A stretch of 64,000 bases of DNA from Streptomyces sp. DvalAA-43. Lineage in GTDB: Bacteria > Actinomycetota > Actinomycetes > Streptomycetales > Streptomycetaceae. Positions 51,826 to 61,251 of this stretch are shown piece by piece. The stretch spans positions 1-64,000 of the forward strand of contig NZ_FMBW01000006.1 in assembly GCF_900091725.1 (NCBI RefSeq), read 5' to 3'. The notes under the pieces are model-generated. The model did no database searches and had not been told where the DNA came from. It worked only from the letters and a program-made list of their open reading frames with translations. A program made the position numbers and the translations under genes. Position 1 is the stretch's first letter, and every line of letters begins with the position of its first letter.

Positions 51826-54060
51826 ATGAATATGCATGTCATGTACGCGCCAGGTGGAACACCGGGCCGCGGAGCACTGCGCCGCTCGTCCGTCCTCGCG
51901 GTAGCGGTCGCGCTCGTGGGGAGCGTCCTGGGCGCCACCGGCCCGGCCTTCGCCCAGCGCGACCCCGCACCCAGGTCGGCCGCAGTCGGTGCCACGCTCC
52001 CCTTCACCTCGGCCGAGGCGGAATCCGCTCCCACCACGGGCCAGAAGATCGGCCCCGATTACGCCCAGGGCACCCTCGCCTCCGAGGCTTCGGGCCGGCG
52101 GGCCGTGCGTCTGAACGCGGGCCAGAGCGTCGAGTTCACCCTGACGTCGGCGGCCAATGCCGTGAATGTCGCCTACAACGTGCCCGACGGGCAGACCGGT
52201 TCACTTGCCGTTTACGTCAACGGCACCAAGCTCGCCGCGTCCCTGGCGCTCACCTCCAAGTACAGCTACGTCGACACCCCCTGGATCGCCGGTGCGAAGA
52301 CGCACCACTTCTTCGACAACGCCCGTCTGCTGCTCGGCCGTGACTTGCAGGTCGGCGACACGGTGAAACTGGAGGCCGCCTCGCCCCAGGTGACCGTCGA
52401 TGTCGCCGACTTCGAGCAGGTCGAGGCCGCCGCCACCGCCCCGTTCGGCGCCATCTCCGTCGTCGACAAGGGCGCCGACCCCACCGGTGCACAGGACTCC
52501 ACGCAGGGCTTCCGCGACGCCATCGCCGCCGCGAAATCGAGCGGCGGCACGGTGTGGATCCCGCCGGGCGAATTCAGGCTGGGCTCAGAGCTGAGCGGCG
52601 TGGAGAACGTGACGATCCAGGGCGCGGGCAGCTGGCACTCGGTGGTGCACTCCTCGCGGTTCATCAACCAGACGAACTCGGCGGGCAAGGTGCACCTCAA
52701 GGACTTCGCGGTCATCGGCGAGGTCACCGAACGCGTCGACAGCAACCCGGACAACTTCGTCAACGGCTCGCTGGGGCCCGGCTCCAGCGTCTCAGGGATG
52801 TGGATCCAGCACCTCAAGGTCGGCCTGTGGCTGACCGGCAACAACGACAACCTCGTCGTCGAGGACAACCGCATCCTCGACACCACCGCCGACGGCCTCA
52901 ACCTCAACGGCACGGCCAAGGGCGTCACCGTACGCAACAACTTCCTGCGTAACCAGGGCGATGACTCGCTCGCCATGTGGTCGCTCAACACCACCAACAG
53001 CGACGACACCTTCGAGCACAACACGATCTCGCAGCCCAACCTGGCCAACGGCATCGCGATCTACGGCGGCCGCGACATCACCGTCAAGGACAACCTGGTC
53101 CAGGACACCAACGCGCTGGGCAGCGGCATCGCCATCTCCAACCAGAAGTTCCTCGACCCCTTCCTCCCCCTCGCCGGCACCATCACGGTCTCCGGGAACA
53201 CGCTGGTGCGCACCGGCGCCATGAACCCCAACTGGGGCCACCCGATGGGCGCGCTGCGTGTGGACGCGTACGACAGCGCCATCGAGGCCAATGTCCGGAT
53301 CACCAATACCACCATCAGGGACAGCCCCTACAGCGCCTACGAGTTCGTTTCCGGCGGCGGCACCGGCAAGGCCGTCAAGAACCTCACGGTCGACGGCTCC
53401 ACCGTCGACAGGACCGGCACGGTCGTTGTCCAGGCCGAGACACCCGGCGCCGTCACGATGGCGAATGTCACGGCCACCGGCGTCGGCGCGGCCGGCATCT
53501 ACAACTGCCCCTATCCGGCGGGTTCCGGCACCTTCGCACTCACCGACGGCGGCGGCAACTCCGGCTGGGACAGCACCTGGGGCGACTGCTCCACCTGGCC
53601 CCAGCCGGGCGGTGGCAACCCCGATCCCGACCCGGACCGCAACCTCGCCAAGGGCCGGACCACCACCGCGACCGGCTCCACCGACGTGTACACCCCCGGC
53701 AAGGCGGTCGACGGCGACGGGAGCACGTACTGGGAATCCGCCAACAACGCCTTCCCCCAGGCGATCACCGTGGACCTGGGCTCGGCGCAGGCCGTCCGGC
53801 GCGTCGTCCTGAAGCTGCCGCCTGCCGCCGCATGGGAGGCCAGGACCCAGACCCTGTCGCTTCAGGGCAGCACCGACGGTTCCACCTTCGGCACAGTCGC
53901 CGCTTCCAAGGACTACCGATTCGATCCGGCGACCGGCAACTCGGTGACCGTCGACCTGCCCGCGTCGACCGCCGCCACGCGCTATCTGCGGGTCCACGTG
54001 ACCGCGAACACGGGCTGGCCCGCAGCCCAGCTCAGCGAGCTGGAGGCGTACCTGAACTGA
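51826..54060 (+). CDS. Secreted GH87-type alpha-1,3-glucanase (mutanase-like)
   Basis: This 744-residue secreted enzyme starts at the ATG at 51826. A signal peptide covers about 1-43 (VLAVAVALVGSVLGATGPAF). A beta-sandwich domain resembling the mycodextranase N-terminal module spans 60-210 (SGRRAVRLNAGQSVEFTLTS, ADFEQVE). The catalytic beta-helix spans about 213-595 (FGAISVVDKGADPTGAQDST, VWIPPGEFRLGSELSGVENV, VTIQGAGSWHSVVHSSRF). Catalytic aspartates match GH87: D356 in TTADGLNLNG and D379-D380 in NQGDDSLAMW, a 23/24-residue spacing as in the Bacillus circulans KA-304 enzyme. After a Pro/Asp linker, a discoidin (F5/8C) domain covers about 605-744. It would cut alpha-1,3-glucan of fungal walls or bacterial mutan outside the cell. 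Confidence 0.85.
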   Translation: MNMHVMYAPGGTPGRGALRRSSVLAVAVALVGSVLGATGPAFAQRDPAPRSAAVGATLPFTSAEAESAPTTGQKIGPDYAQGTLASEASGRRAVRLNAGQSVEFTLTSAANAVNVAYNVPDGQTGSLAVYVNGTKLAASLALTSKYSYVDTPWIAGAKTHHFFDNARLLLGRDLQVGDTVKLEAASPQVTVDVADFEQVEAAATAPFGAISVVDKGADPTGAQDSTQGFRDAIAAAKSSGGTVWIPPGEFRLGSELSGVENVTIQGAGSWHSVVHSSRFINQTNSAGKVHLKDFAVIGEVTERVDSNPDNFVNGSLGPGSSVSGMWIQHLKVGLWLTGNNDNLVVEDNRILDTTADGLNLNGTAKGVTVRNNFLRNQGDDSLAMWSLNTTNSDDTFEHNTISQPNLANGIAIYGGRDITVKDNLVQDTNALGSGIAISNQKFLDPFLPLAGTITVSGNTLVRTGAMNPNWGHPMGALRVDAYDSAIEANVRITNTTIRDSPYSAYEFVSGGGTGKAVKNLTVDGSTVDRTGTVVVQAETPGAVTMANVTATGVGAAGIYNCPYPAGSGTFALTDGGGNSGWDSTWGDCSTWPQPGGGNPDPDPDRNLAKGRTTTATGSTDVYTPGKAVDGDGSTYWESANNAFPQAITVDLGSAQAVRRVVLKLPPAAAWEARTQTLSLQGSTDGSTFGTVAASKDYRFDPATGNSVTVDLPASTAATRYLRVHVTANTGWPAAQLSELEAYLN

Positions 54061-54095
54061 GCCGACCGCCCCACCCCTACACCGAGAGGACCACA

Positions 54096-57083
54096 GTGAG
54101 ACTCAGACAACGGAGCCTGCGGCACCTCGCCGTCTGGCTGGGCGCCGCACTGATCGCCTTCGGACTGGTGCCCGTCGCTGCCCACGGGGCAACGGCAGCG
54201 GCCGCGGCGGCCGCGAACCTGGCACTGAACAAACCGGTCGAGGCGTCCTCGACCACGCAGAACTACGTGGCGACGAACGCCAACGACGGCAGCACGAGCA
54301 CCTATTGGGAGTCGAGCGCCACCCCGGCGACGCTCACCGTCAAACTCGGCGCCGACGCCGACCTCGACTCCGTCGTACTCAAGCTCAACCCCGACCCGGC
54401 CTGGGCGCAACGCACACAGAGCATCGAAGTACTCGGGCGCGCCCAGGCGGCCGACGGCTTCAGCACGGTGAAGGTACGCACGGACTACACCTTCGCTCCG
54501 GGCGCCAACCAGAACACCGTGACGATTCCGGTGTCAGGTCGCTACGCCGACCTCCAGCTGAGGATCCACTCCAACACCTCCGGGTACGGCGCCCAGATCG
54601 CCGAGTTCCAGGTCAACGGCACCGCCGCCCCCAACCCCGACCTGACCGTATCCGCCCTGGCATGGGAGCCCGCGCAGCCCAGTGAGCGCGATGTCGTCAC
54701 TGTCCACGCCAGGGTGCGCAACATCGGGTCGGCGGCCTCGGCCGCCACCACCGTCGATGTCGGCGTGGGCGGATCGGTCGCGGGGAGCGCCGAAGTGGGT
54801 GCGCTGGACGCCGGAGCGTCGGTCACGGTCCCGGTCTCCATCGGCAAACGGGCGCAGGGCAGTTACACCGTGTCCGCGGTGGTGGACCCGCGCGACACCG
54901 TCGTCGAGCAGGACAACGACAACAACAGCCTTACAGCCGCCGATAAATTGACGATCAGTCAGAGTCCGGGACCCGACCTGGAGGTCACCGGCATCACCTC
55001 GAACCCGGCGAGCCCCGCGGTCGGCTCGGTCGTCACGTTCACGGTGAAGGTCCACAACCGCGGCACCAGCGCGGTCGCCGCCGGCTCGGTGACCCGGCTG
55101 ACCGTGGGCGGCGCGACGCTGAACGGCACCACGCCCGCCCTCGACGCGGGGGAGAGCGCTACCGTCGCCATCGGCGGCAGCTGGTCCGCCACCAGTGGCG
55201 GCGCCACGCTCACCGCTGCCGCCGACGCCACCGGCCTCGTCGACGAGACGAACGAGGACAACAACGTCTTCGCGCGGTCCATCGTGGTCGGCCGGGGCGC
55301 GGCGTTGCCGTATGTCGAGTACGAGGCGGAGGACGGGAAGTACGACGGCACACTCCTGGAGACCGATGCCGAGCGCACCTTCGGACACACCAGCTTCGCC
55401 ACCGAGTCCTCGGGCCGCAAGTCGGTGCGTCTCGACTCGACCGGCCAGTACGTGGAGTTCACCTCGACGAGTGCGGCCAACTCGATCGTCGTGCGCAACT
55501 CCATCCCCGACGCGCCGGGCGGCGGCGGACAGGAGAAGACGCTGAGCCTGTACGTCGACGGGAAGTTCGTGCAGAAGCTGACGCTTTCCTCCAAGCACAG
55601 CTGGCTGTACGGGAACACCGACCAGCCCGAGGGCCTGACCAACACCCCCGGCGGGGACGCGCGGCGGCTGTTCGACGAGTCGCACGCGCTGCTTGCGCAG
55701 ACCTATCCGCAGGGCACCACGTTCCGGTTGCAGCGCGACGCCGGTGACGACGCCGCGTACTACATGGTCGACCTGATAGATCTGGAGCAGGTGGCCCCGG
55801 CGGCGAGCAAGCCCGCGGAGTGCACCTCGATCACCGAGTACGGCGCGGTCCCCGGTGACGGGATCGACGACGCGGACGCGATTCAGAGGGCCGTGACCGC
55901 CGACCAGAACGGTGACATCGACTGCGTGTGGATCCCGGCCGGGCAGTGGCGCCAGGAGAAGAAGATCCTCACCGACGACCCGCAGGACCGGGGCGAGTAC
56001 AACCAGGTCGGCATCCGGAACGTGACTGTCCGTGGCGCCGGCATGTGGCACTCCCAGCTGTACTCCCTCATCCCGCCGCAGAACGCGGGCGGCATCAACC
56101 ACCCGCACGAGGGGAACTTCGGCTTCGACATCGACGACAACACCAAGATCTCCGACATCGCCATCTTCGGCTCGGGCACCATCCGTGGCGGCGACGGCAA
56201 CGCGGAGGGCGGCGTCGGTCTCAACGGCCGCTTCGGCAAGAACACCAAGATCATCAACGTGTGGATCGAGCACGCCAACGTCGCCGCCTGGGTCGGCCGC
56301 GACTACAGCAACATCCCCGAGCTGTGGGGACCGGGCGACGGCCTGGAGTTCAGCGGCGTGCGCATCCGCAACACCTACGCCGACGGCGTCAATTTCACCA
56401 ACGGCACCCGCAACTCCACCGTCTTCAACTCCTCGTTCCGCAACACCGGCGACGACGCGATGGCGGTGTGGGCCAACAAGTACGTCAAGGACCAGTCCGC
56501 CGACATCGGTCACGACAACGTGTTCCGCAACAACACGGTGCAGCTGCCCTGGCGCGCCAACGGCATAGCCGTGTACGGGGGGTACGGAAACAAGATCGAG
56601 AACAACCTGGTCTACGACACCATGAACTACCCGGGCATCATGCTCGCGACCGACCACGACCCGCTGCCCTTCTCCGGGCAGACCCTGATCGCGAACAACG
56701 GGCTCTACCGCACCGGCGGGGCGTTCTGGAACGAGGACCAGGAGTTCGGTGCGATCACCCTGTTCGCACAGGGCCCGGACATCCCCGGCGTAGTGATCCG
56801 CGACACCGACATCCAGGACTCGACGTACGACGGCATCCAGTTCAAGACGGGCGGCGGCGCCGTCCCGGACGTGAAGATCAGCAACGTGACGATCTCCAAG
56901 TCCAACAACGGCTCCGGCATCCTCGCTATGGGCGGCGCGCGCGGCAGCGCGACGCTCAGCAACATGAAGATCACCGACTCGCGCGATGGGGACGTCCTGG
57001 TCGAACCCGGCTCGCAGTTCGTGATCAACAGCGCGGCCACGCAGGCGGATCCAGCCACACCGGGCACCCGGCAAGGGCTGTGA
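54096..57083 (+). CDS. Large multidomain secreted GH87-type alpha-1,3-glucanase
   Basis: This 995-residue enzyme starts at the GTG at 54096, 35 bases after the first GH87 gene, with GAGAGGA upstream; the two are probably co-transcribed. Domains in order: signal peptide (1-35, LGAALIAFGLVPVAAHGATA), discoidin-like domain (40-180, ANLALNKPVEASSTTQNYVA), two CARDB modules (about 183-287 and 291-403, DLTVSALAWEPAQPSERDVV and DLEVTGITSNPASPAVGSVV), a mycodextranase-type beta-sandwich (405-567, YVEYEAEDGKYDGTLLETDA), and the catalytic beta-helix (578-995). Catalytic aspartates are D763 in YADGVNFTNG and D786-D787 in NTGDDAMAVW, the same 23/24 spacing as its neighbour. The extra modules suggest tighter binding to insoluble glucan. 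A very stable hairpin follows. Confidence 0.87.
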   Translation: MRLRQRSLRHLAVWLGAALIAFGLVPVAAHGATAAAAAAANLALNKPVEASSTTQNYVATNANDGSTSTYWESSATPATLTVKLGADADLDSVVLKLNPDPAWAQRTQSIEVLGRAQAADGFSTVKVRTDYTFAPGANQNTVTIPVSGRYADLQLRIHSNTSGYGAQIAEFQVNGTAAPNPDLTVSALAWEPAQPSERDVVTVHARVRNIGSAASAATTVDVGVGGSVAGSAEVGALDAGASVTVPVSIGKRAQGSYTVSAVVDPRDTVVEQDNDNNSLTAADKLTISQSPGPDLEVTGITSNPASPAVGSVVTFTVKVHNRGTSAVAAGSVTRLTVGGATLNGTTPALDAGESATVAIGGSWSATSGGATLTAAADATGLVDETNEDNNVFARSIVVGRGAALPYVEYEAEDGKYDGTLLETDAERTFGHTSFATESSGRKSVRLDSTGQYVEFTSTSAANSIVVRNSIPDAPGGGGQEKTLSLYVDGKFVQKLTLSSKHSWLYGNTDQPEGLTNTPGGDARRLFDESHALLAQTYPQGTTFRLQRDAGDDAAYYMVDLIDLEQVAPAASKPAECTSITEYGAVPGDGIDDADAIQRAVTADQNGDIDCVWIPAGQWRQEKKILTDDPQDRGEYNQVGIRNVTVRGAGMWHSQLYSLIPPQNAGGINHPHEGNFGFDIDDNTKISDIAIFGSGTIRGGDGNAEGGVGLNGRFGKNTKIINVWIEHANVAAWVGRDYSNIPELWGPGDGLEFSGVRIRNTYADGVNFTNGTRNSTVFNSSFRNTGDDAMAVWANKYVKDQSADIGHDNVFRNNTVQLPWRANGIAVYGGYGNKIENNLVYDTMNYPGIMLATDHDPLPFSGQTLIANNGLYRTGGAFWNEDQEFGAITLFAQGPDIPGVVIRDTDIQDSTYDGIQFKTGGGAVPDVKISNVTISKSNNGSGILAMGGARGSATLSNMKITDSRDGDVLVEPGSQFVINSAATQADPATPGTRQGL

Positions 57084-57089
57084 CCGACC

Positions 57090-57136
57090 GGCGCCCGGCG
57101 CCGACGGCGGCCTGTCCGCTGTCGGCGCCGGGCGCC
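57090..57136 (+). terminator. Strong terminator after the GH87 genes
   Basis: A perfect 16-bp GC-rich stem (57090-57105 with 57121-57136) and a 15-base loop start 7 bases after the second GH87 stop codon. Confidence 0.85.
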
Positions 57137-57179
57137 ACGACGCGCGGCACGGGGATCTCCGAGCAGAAGCGCTTCTGAA

Positions 57180-57467
57180 CACGTGCCGCAACGTCTCCAT
57201 CGACCCCGTCCAGACGTTCGAGAAGGGCATGATCGCCGAGGTCGAGCGGATCGCCGACACGCTCTGCGCGATCACATCGCTCGAAGCCGACCAGGCACGA
57301 GCAGTCGTGACGACCGCCTCCTCGATGGCGGGCGCCCTGTGGCCGATGGCTGCCCCCGGCACAAGCTGCGCGCCTTCCACGAGAGCGACCCCGGGCTGTC
57401 CCACTCTGTTGCCGATGCCGAACTCCACCTGACCGGCATCCTGACCACCCTGCTCACCGGCTGTGCC
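57180..57467 (+). pseudogene. TetR regulator C-terminal remnant
   Basis: The frame reads TCRNVSIDPVQTFEKGMIAE and VERIADTLCAITSLEADQAR, AVVTTASSMAGALWPMAAPG, then shifts into LRAFHESDPGLSHSVADAEL and HLTGILTTLLTGCAA. This is the ligand-binding half of a TetR protein; the HTH half is absent and one frameshift is visible. Confidence 0.7.
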
Positions 57468-57498
57468 GCCTGGTTCGGCCAGGACGGCCGAACCAGGC
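57468..57498. terminator. Perfect 13-bp hairpin
   Basis: GCCTGGTTCGGCC (57468-57480) is exactly inverted at 57486-57498 with loop AGGAC. It follows the TetR remnant and was probably its terminator. Confidence 0.75.
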
Positions 57499-57945
57499 GG
57501 GGACGACCATCGCACCCACCGGCTCGGACACCTTGCCCCGGCGGACGAGTACCGCAGTGGCGGCCTGAACGTCGGCCAGAGCCTTCTCATCCAGCGGAGG
57601 CATCGGCTCCGGAGCGGGCGCTCGCCGAAGCCGAGCAGGCCGCCGCAGACGACAACCTGCCCCACCGGCCCAAGCCCGTCCGCATCCGCCGCCCCGACAC
57701 CCCGATCACTCGGAGGGGATCGACCTCGGCGAACGCCTCCAGGCCCATGTTCTCCCAGGCCAAGAGGGCGACTGGCCGGCAAGGCCGACCCGGCCGAGTG
57801 CCGCCGCACCGATGCTCCCCCAAGGCCGGTCACAGGTCCCCGTGTCGCTTCTCTGTACTGGGCGCTGGCCGAAGCCAAGGAAACCGCGGGGATTTCCCGG
57901 CCGACCTCCCCGTCGCCGAGCCGCCCGGCCGGAGAAGATAGCGCG
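57499..57945. other. Stretch with scrambled coding fragments
   Basis: Short pieces in different frames (RALAEAEQAAADDNLPHRPK and VRIRRPDTPIT, then EGIDLGERLQAHVLPGQEGD) look like one small gene broken by frameshifts. I do not recognise the family. The permease start lies at its end, with GGAGAAGA at 57931-57938. Confidence 0.4.
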
Positions 57946-59205
57946 GTGAGTACTGCGCTGGCGGAGGCCCTCTCCGCCGTTCTTCTTGCGGTCGTGCTGG
58001 CATGCGCGGTCGTCCGCCCGTTCGGCTGGCCGGAGGCCGCCGTCGCAGTTCCGGCCGCCGGTGTCGTCATTGCCACCGGGGCGATCTCGCTGGCCCACGC
58101 GGCCGACGAGGCCGCCCGGCTGGGGCCGGTGATCGGGTTCCTGGCCGCCGTGCTGGTCCTGGCACAGCTGTGCGACGACGAGGGCCTGTTCCACGCATGC
58201 GGGGCGTGGATGGCCCGCACTGCGGCAGGCCGGCCGCGCCGCCTGCTGGTACAGGTCTTTGCCCTCGCCTCGGTGATCACCGCGGTGCTCAGCCTGGACG
58301 CCACCATCGTGCTGCTGACCCCGGTGGTGTTCGCCACCGCCGCCCGGCTCGGGGCTCGGTCCAGGCCGCACGTGTACGCGTGCACCCATCTGTCGAACAC
58401 CGCGTCGTTGCTGCTGCCGGTCTCCAACCTGACCAACCTGCTGGCGTTCGCCGCCAGCGGGCTGAGCTTCACCCGGTTCGCCGCCCTGATGACCCTGCCC
58501 TGGCTGGTGGCCATCGCCGTCGAGTACGTCGTCTTCCGCCGGTTCTTCGCCACCGACCTGGACGCCGGCGCCACGGCCCCGGCCACCGCGGAACCGCGCG
58601 AGGTGCCGGTATTCGCGCTGGCCACCGTGGCATGCACGCTGGCCGGGTTCGTGGTGACGTCCGCAGTCGGGACCAACCCCGCCTGGGCGGCGTTCGCGGG
58701 CGCCGCCGTCCTCGCGGTCCGTGCCCTGGCCCAGCGCCGCACCACGCCTGTCGCCATCCTGCGCGCGAGCGCGGTGCCGTTCCTCGTCTTCGTCCTGGCC
58801 CTGGGCATCGTGGTCCGCGCCGTCGTCGACAACGGCCTCGACACTGCCCTCGGGTACCTGATCCCGGACGGCACCGGCCTGGCCGCCCTGCTGGGCCTCG
58901 CGGTGCTTGCCACCGTCCTGGCCAACGTGATCAACAACCTGCCCGCGGTGCTGGTGCTGCTGCCGCTGACCGCCCCGTCCGGGCCCGGCGCCATTCTCGC
59001 TGTGCTGCTCGGGGTGAACATCGGGCCGAACCTCACCTATGCCGGCTCGCTGGCCACCCTGTTGTGGCGGCGCATCGTCCATGCCCACGACGCCGAGGTG
59101 GAGCTGAAGGAGTTCACCCGGCTCGGCCTGTATGCCGTACCGGCGAGTCTGGGCGCCGCGGTGCTGGCACTGTGGGTCTCACTGACCGCGATCCAAGGGG
59201 GCTGA
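57946..59205 (+). CDS. SLC13/ArsB-type membrane permease
   Basis: The protein has 419 residues from the GTG at 57946, 7 bases after GGAGAAGA. Ten to eleven membrane helices belong to the ion-transporter (arsenite pump/divalent anion:Na+) superfamily: VLVLAQLCDDEGLFHACGAW, TAVLSLDATIVLLTPVVFAT, HLSNTASLLLPVSNLTNLLA and the second-half signature LANVINNLPAVLVLLPLTAP with GVNIGPNLTYAGSLATLLW. The paired N-x-P/N-L-T motifs near the centre of each half are the substrate sites of this fold. Bacterial relatives export arsenite or move dicarboxylates; no ArsR or arsenate reductase gene is nearby, so the substrate is open. A remnant gene follows 4 bases downstream. Confidence 0.87.
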   Translation: MSTALAEALSAVLLAVVLACAVVRPFGWPEAAVAVPAAGVVIATGAISLAHAADEAARLGPVIGFLAAVLVLAQLCDDEGLFHACGAWMARTAAGRPRRLLVQVFALASVITAVLSLDATIVLLTPVVFATAARLGARSRPHVYACTHLSNTASLLLPVSNLTNLLAFAASGLSFTRFAALMTLPWLVAIAVEYVVFRRFFATDLDAGATAPATAEPREVPVFALATVACTLAGFVVTSAVGTNPAWAAFAGAAVLAVRALAQRRTTPVAILRASAVPFLVFVLALGIVVRAVVDNGLDTALGYLIPDGTGLAALLGLAVLATVLANVINNLPAVLVLLPLTAPSGPGAILAVLLGVNIGPNLTYAGSLATLLWRRIVHAHDAEVELKEFTRLGLYAVPASLGAAVLALWVSLTAIQGG

Positions 59206-59209
59206 CCCC

Positions 59210-59405
59210 ATGGCCGTGGTGGTCAGGTTCGTCGAGGGCACCCGGCCCGGCTGCGTGGACGCTGCCCGCACCCACGCCCCGAAGGCGCGGACATGGTCCT
59301 GCTTCATGCCACCCGGGTACGGCCCACGGCGCGTTTCACCGGTCTGCTCACCCGCGACGGCGACCGCCCCACCTCGGCACCACGGCCTCGGCGCTGTCGG
59401 CTACG
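59210..59405 (+). pseudogene. Universal-stress-like protein remnant
   Basis: The ATG at 59210 begins VVVRFVEGTRPGCVDAARTH, then the frame shifts to ADMVLLHATRVRPTARFTGL and LTRDGDRP. In other Streptomyces an SLC13-type permease is followed by a UspA-fold protein with this opening (VEGTWPACVDAAR...ADLVLLHV). Only the first 60 or so residues remain, across at least one frameshift. Confidence 0.6.
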
Positions 59406-59639
59406 GTGCTGACCGTCTGGCACGTGGACACCCGGAACCATCGATGAATGGATCAGCGGGATGCAGCCCGGGATGCGGCATTCGACAAGCCGGGCCCTCT
59501 GGCTGTCCGAACGAGGCCTGTGGATTCACTCATTCCTTCGCGGCGTACAGGCCCCCAGCCCGCCGCAAGTACGGCTACTACGTCTGCCCGCACCTCGTTG
59601 ACGGCCACCTGACCGCCCGCGCCGACCTCGCCCGCCGCG

Positions 59640-60063
59640 AAGCGGCGACGGTGCGGGCAGCGGCTGCGACGATGGCGAGGAACTCGCGGGCGTAGCGCTC
59701 CCATTCGCCCCGGAGGGTGGTCGTGTCGGGCCGACGGGGGCGAGCGTCGCTGAGCAGGGCGAGGGCGTGCTGAGCGAATGCTTCGGTGTCGTCGACGGCA
59801 CGAAGGCGGCCGGAGAGGTGTCGGCGCCGTCGAGGTGGCCGGGGATGTCGGTGAGCACCATCGGGAGGCCGTGTTGACGGCCCTCCAGAATGGAGATCGG
59901 TACAAGCGGCTCAACCGACACGAAGGCACGTGCGCCGGCCAGCACGCTGTCCACGAGATCCTTCTGCCATACGGCGCCGAGTCGGATGACGTGCTCGGTG
60001 ATGCCGAGGCGGTCGGCGAGCAGGCGCAGGGGTCCTGCGTCCCTGCTCGCTCTTGGGCGCGCG
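59640..60063 (-). pseudogene. Glycosyltransferase (GT4-like) C-terminal remnant
   Basis: On the minus strand the sequence reads LLADRLGITEHVIRLGAVWQ, KDLVDSVLAGARAFVSVEPL and VPISILEGRQHGLPMVLTDI, where E of the EGxxxGLP motif is the usual nucleotide-sugar ligand. Near 59815 the frame shifts to AVDDTEAFAQHALALLSDAR and LRGEWERYAREFL. The N-terminal acceptor domain is missing. It is non-functional. Confidence 0.75.
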
Positions 60064-60252
60064 GATCATCCTCACCCAGCGTTCTCCCGCACGGCGGCTG
60101 AGGGTACGCCCCCTGCCACCCCACATCTCGGGCCCGTGGGCCGCAACGTGGGGTGGCCGCGACGGTATGAGCCCGGCATATCGGTTTCTGCTCGGCCGGA
60201 TCCCGGGGCGGAGCGAACACCGCCCGGAGCTGCTGCCGGACCGTGTGACCTG

Positions 60253-61212
60253 TTATGACGGGGAACTCAGGAGAGCGGCTGCGCCCGCGTCGAGGAGCTG
60301 CCGGCCCGCGCGCCGTCCGGTGTGGGTCGCGTGGGTGGCGGGGCCCGAGGCGGTCGTGCGGATCCGGGTGCCGCCGGCCGGATCGAGGACGACGGCGTGC
60401 ACGGTCACGTTCCCGGCTGTCGGGTCGTGGACGGCATGGACGGACGCGGCGGTCAGGCAACTACCGCACAGGGTGGCGAGCGCGGCGCGTTCGGCGTCCA
60501 ACATGACGCGGGTAGGACCGTGGGTGAGCGGGGCCAGTAGATTCCCGGTGACGGGATCGTCGCTACGGTGCTCGATCGCGACGATCCCCGCTCCCGACGC
60601 GGGCAGCCACTGGGCCGGATCGAGGATCTGTGAGGCCCGCTCGGCGAGGTCCAGGCGGCGCAGCCCGGCCAGCGCGGCGATCATGACGTCCACACCGAGG
60701 GCCCCTGTGTCGAGGCCGGCCAGCCGGGAGTCGGCGTTGCCCCTGATAGGCACCGCTACCAGCCTGGGGTACAGGGCGCGCAGGAGTGCTGCCCGTCGGG
60801 GTGCGCTTGTGCCGACCCGGGTGCCGGGCGGGAGTTCGGCGAGCGTGGTCGGCGGGTGCCCGGCGGGGAGGACGAGGACGTCGCGGGCGTCCTCGCGGGG
60901 CAGGACGGCGCCGACGGTGATGCCCGGGGCCCGGTCGTGTGGGCCGGGCAGGTCCTTGGCGCAGGCGATGGCTGCTTCGATCCGGCCGTCGAGAAGGAGG
61001 GCGTCGGCGGACCGGGTGAAGGCGCCCTTCCCGCCGATCTGGGAGAGCGGGCCGCGGTGCCGGTCGCCCTCGGACGTGATCGTGACGATGTCCAGACCGG
61101 TCTCGGGGTAGCGGTCGCGGAAGAGCTCGGCGAAACGCCCGGTCTGCTCCAGGGCCATGGGGCTGGGCCGGGTGCCCAGTCGAACGGGCCGGGTGGTGAC
61201 GGTGCTGCTCAT
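60253..61212 (-). CDS. hemC: Porphobilinogen deaminase (hydroxymethylbilane synthase)-like protein
   Basis: The protein has 319 residues from the ATG at 61212. The HMBS fold is recognisable: VRLGTRPSPMALEQTGRFAE (substrate Arg/Ser), GPLSQIGGKGAFTRSADALL, AIACAKDLP with D87 at the catalytic Asp position, RVGTSAPRRAALLRALYP, PIRGNADSRLAGLDTGALGV, and LCGSCLTAASVHA with C252 where the dipyrromethane cofactor is attached. Two substitutions stand out: the usual AVHSLKD is AIACAKD, and GGCxxPxA is GSCLTAAS. No other haem gene is nearby, so this looks like an accessory paralogue in a gene set that once held a P-loop kinase and FxLD-type methyltransferase. Whether it makes hydroxymethylbilane is uncertain. 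Confidence 0.8.
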   Translation of the reverse strand: MSSTVTTRPVRLGTRPSPMALEQTGRFAELFRDRYPETGLDIVTITSEGDRHRGPLSQIGGKGAFTRSADALLLDGRIEAAIACAKDLPGPHDRAPGITVGAVLPREDARDVLVLPAGHPPTTLAELPPGTRVGTSAPRRAALLRALYPRLVAVPIRGNADSRLAGLDTGALGVDVMIAALAGLRRLDLAERASQILDPAQWLPASGAGIVAIEHRSDDPVTGNLLAPLTHGPTRVMLDAERAALATLCGSCLTAASVHAVHDPTAGNVTVHAVVLDPAGGTRIRTTASGPATHATHTGRRAGRQLLDAGAAALLSSPS

Positions 61213-61251
61213 GGTGATGGTCGGCTTTCAGAGGTCGGGGTGGTGGGTCAG

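Noticed and set aside
52977..54095. An upstream extension of the second GH87 frame by 373 codons
   Set aside because: The extension overlaps the first GH87 gene in another frame and reads as Arg/Gln/His-rich shadow sequence. The GTG at 54096 with GAGAGGA and a signal peptide is the real start.
54534..59036. A 1500-codon open frame on the minus strand
   Set aside because: It runs antisense to the second GH87 gene and the SLC13 permease, both unmistakable; its translation is repetitive and without any family signature.
57946..59205. An arsenic-resistance operon
   Set aside because: The permease is of the ArsB/SLC13 superfamily, but no ArsR, ArsC or other arsenic gene is nearby, so I kept the broader name.
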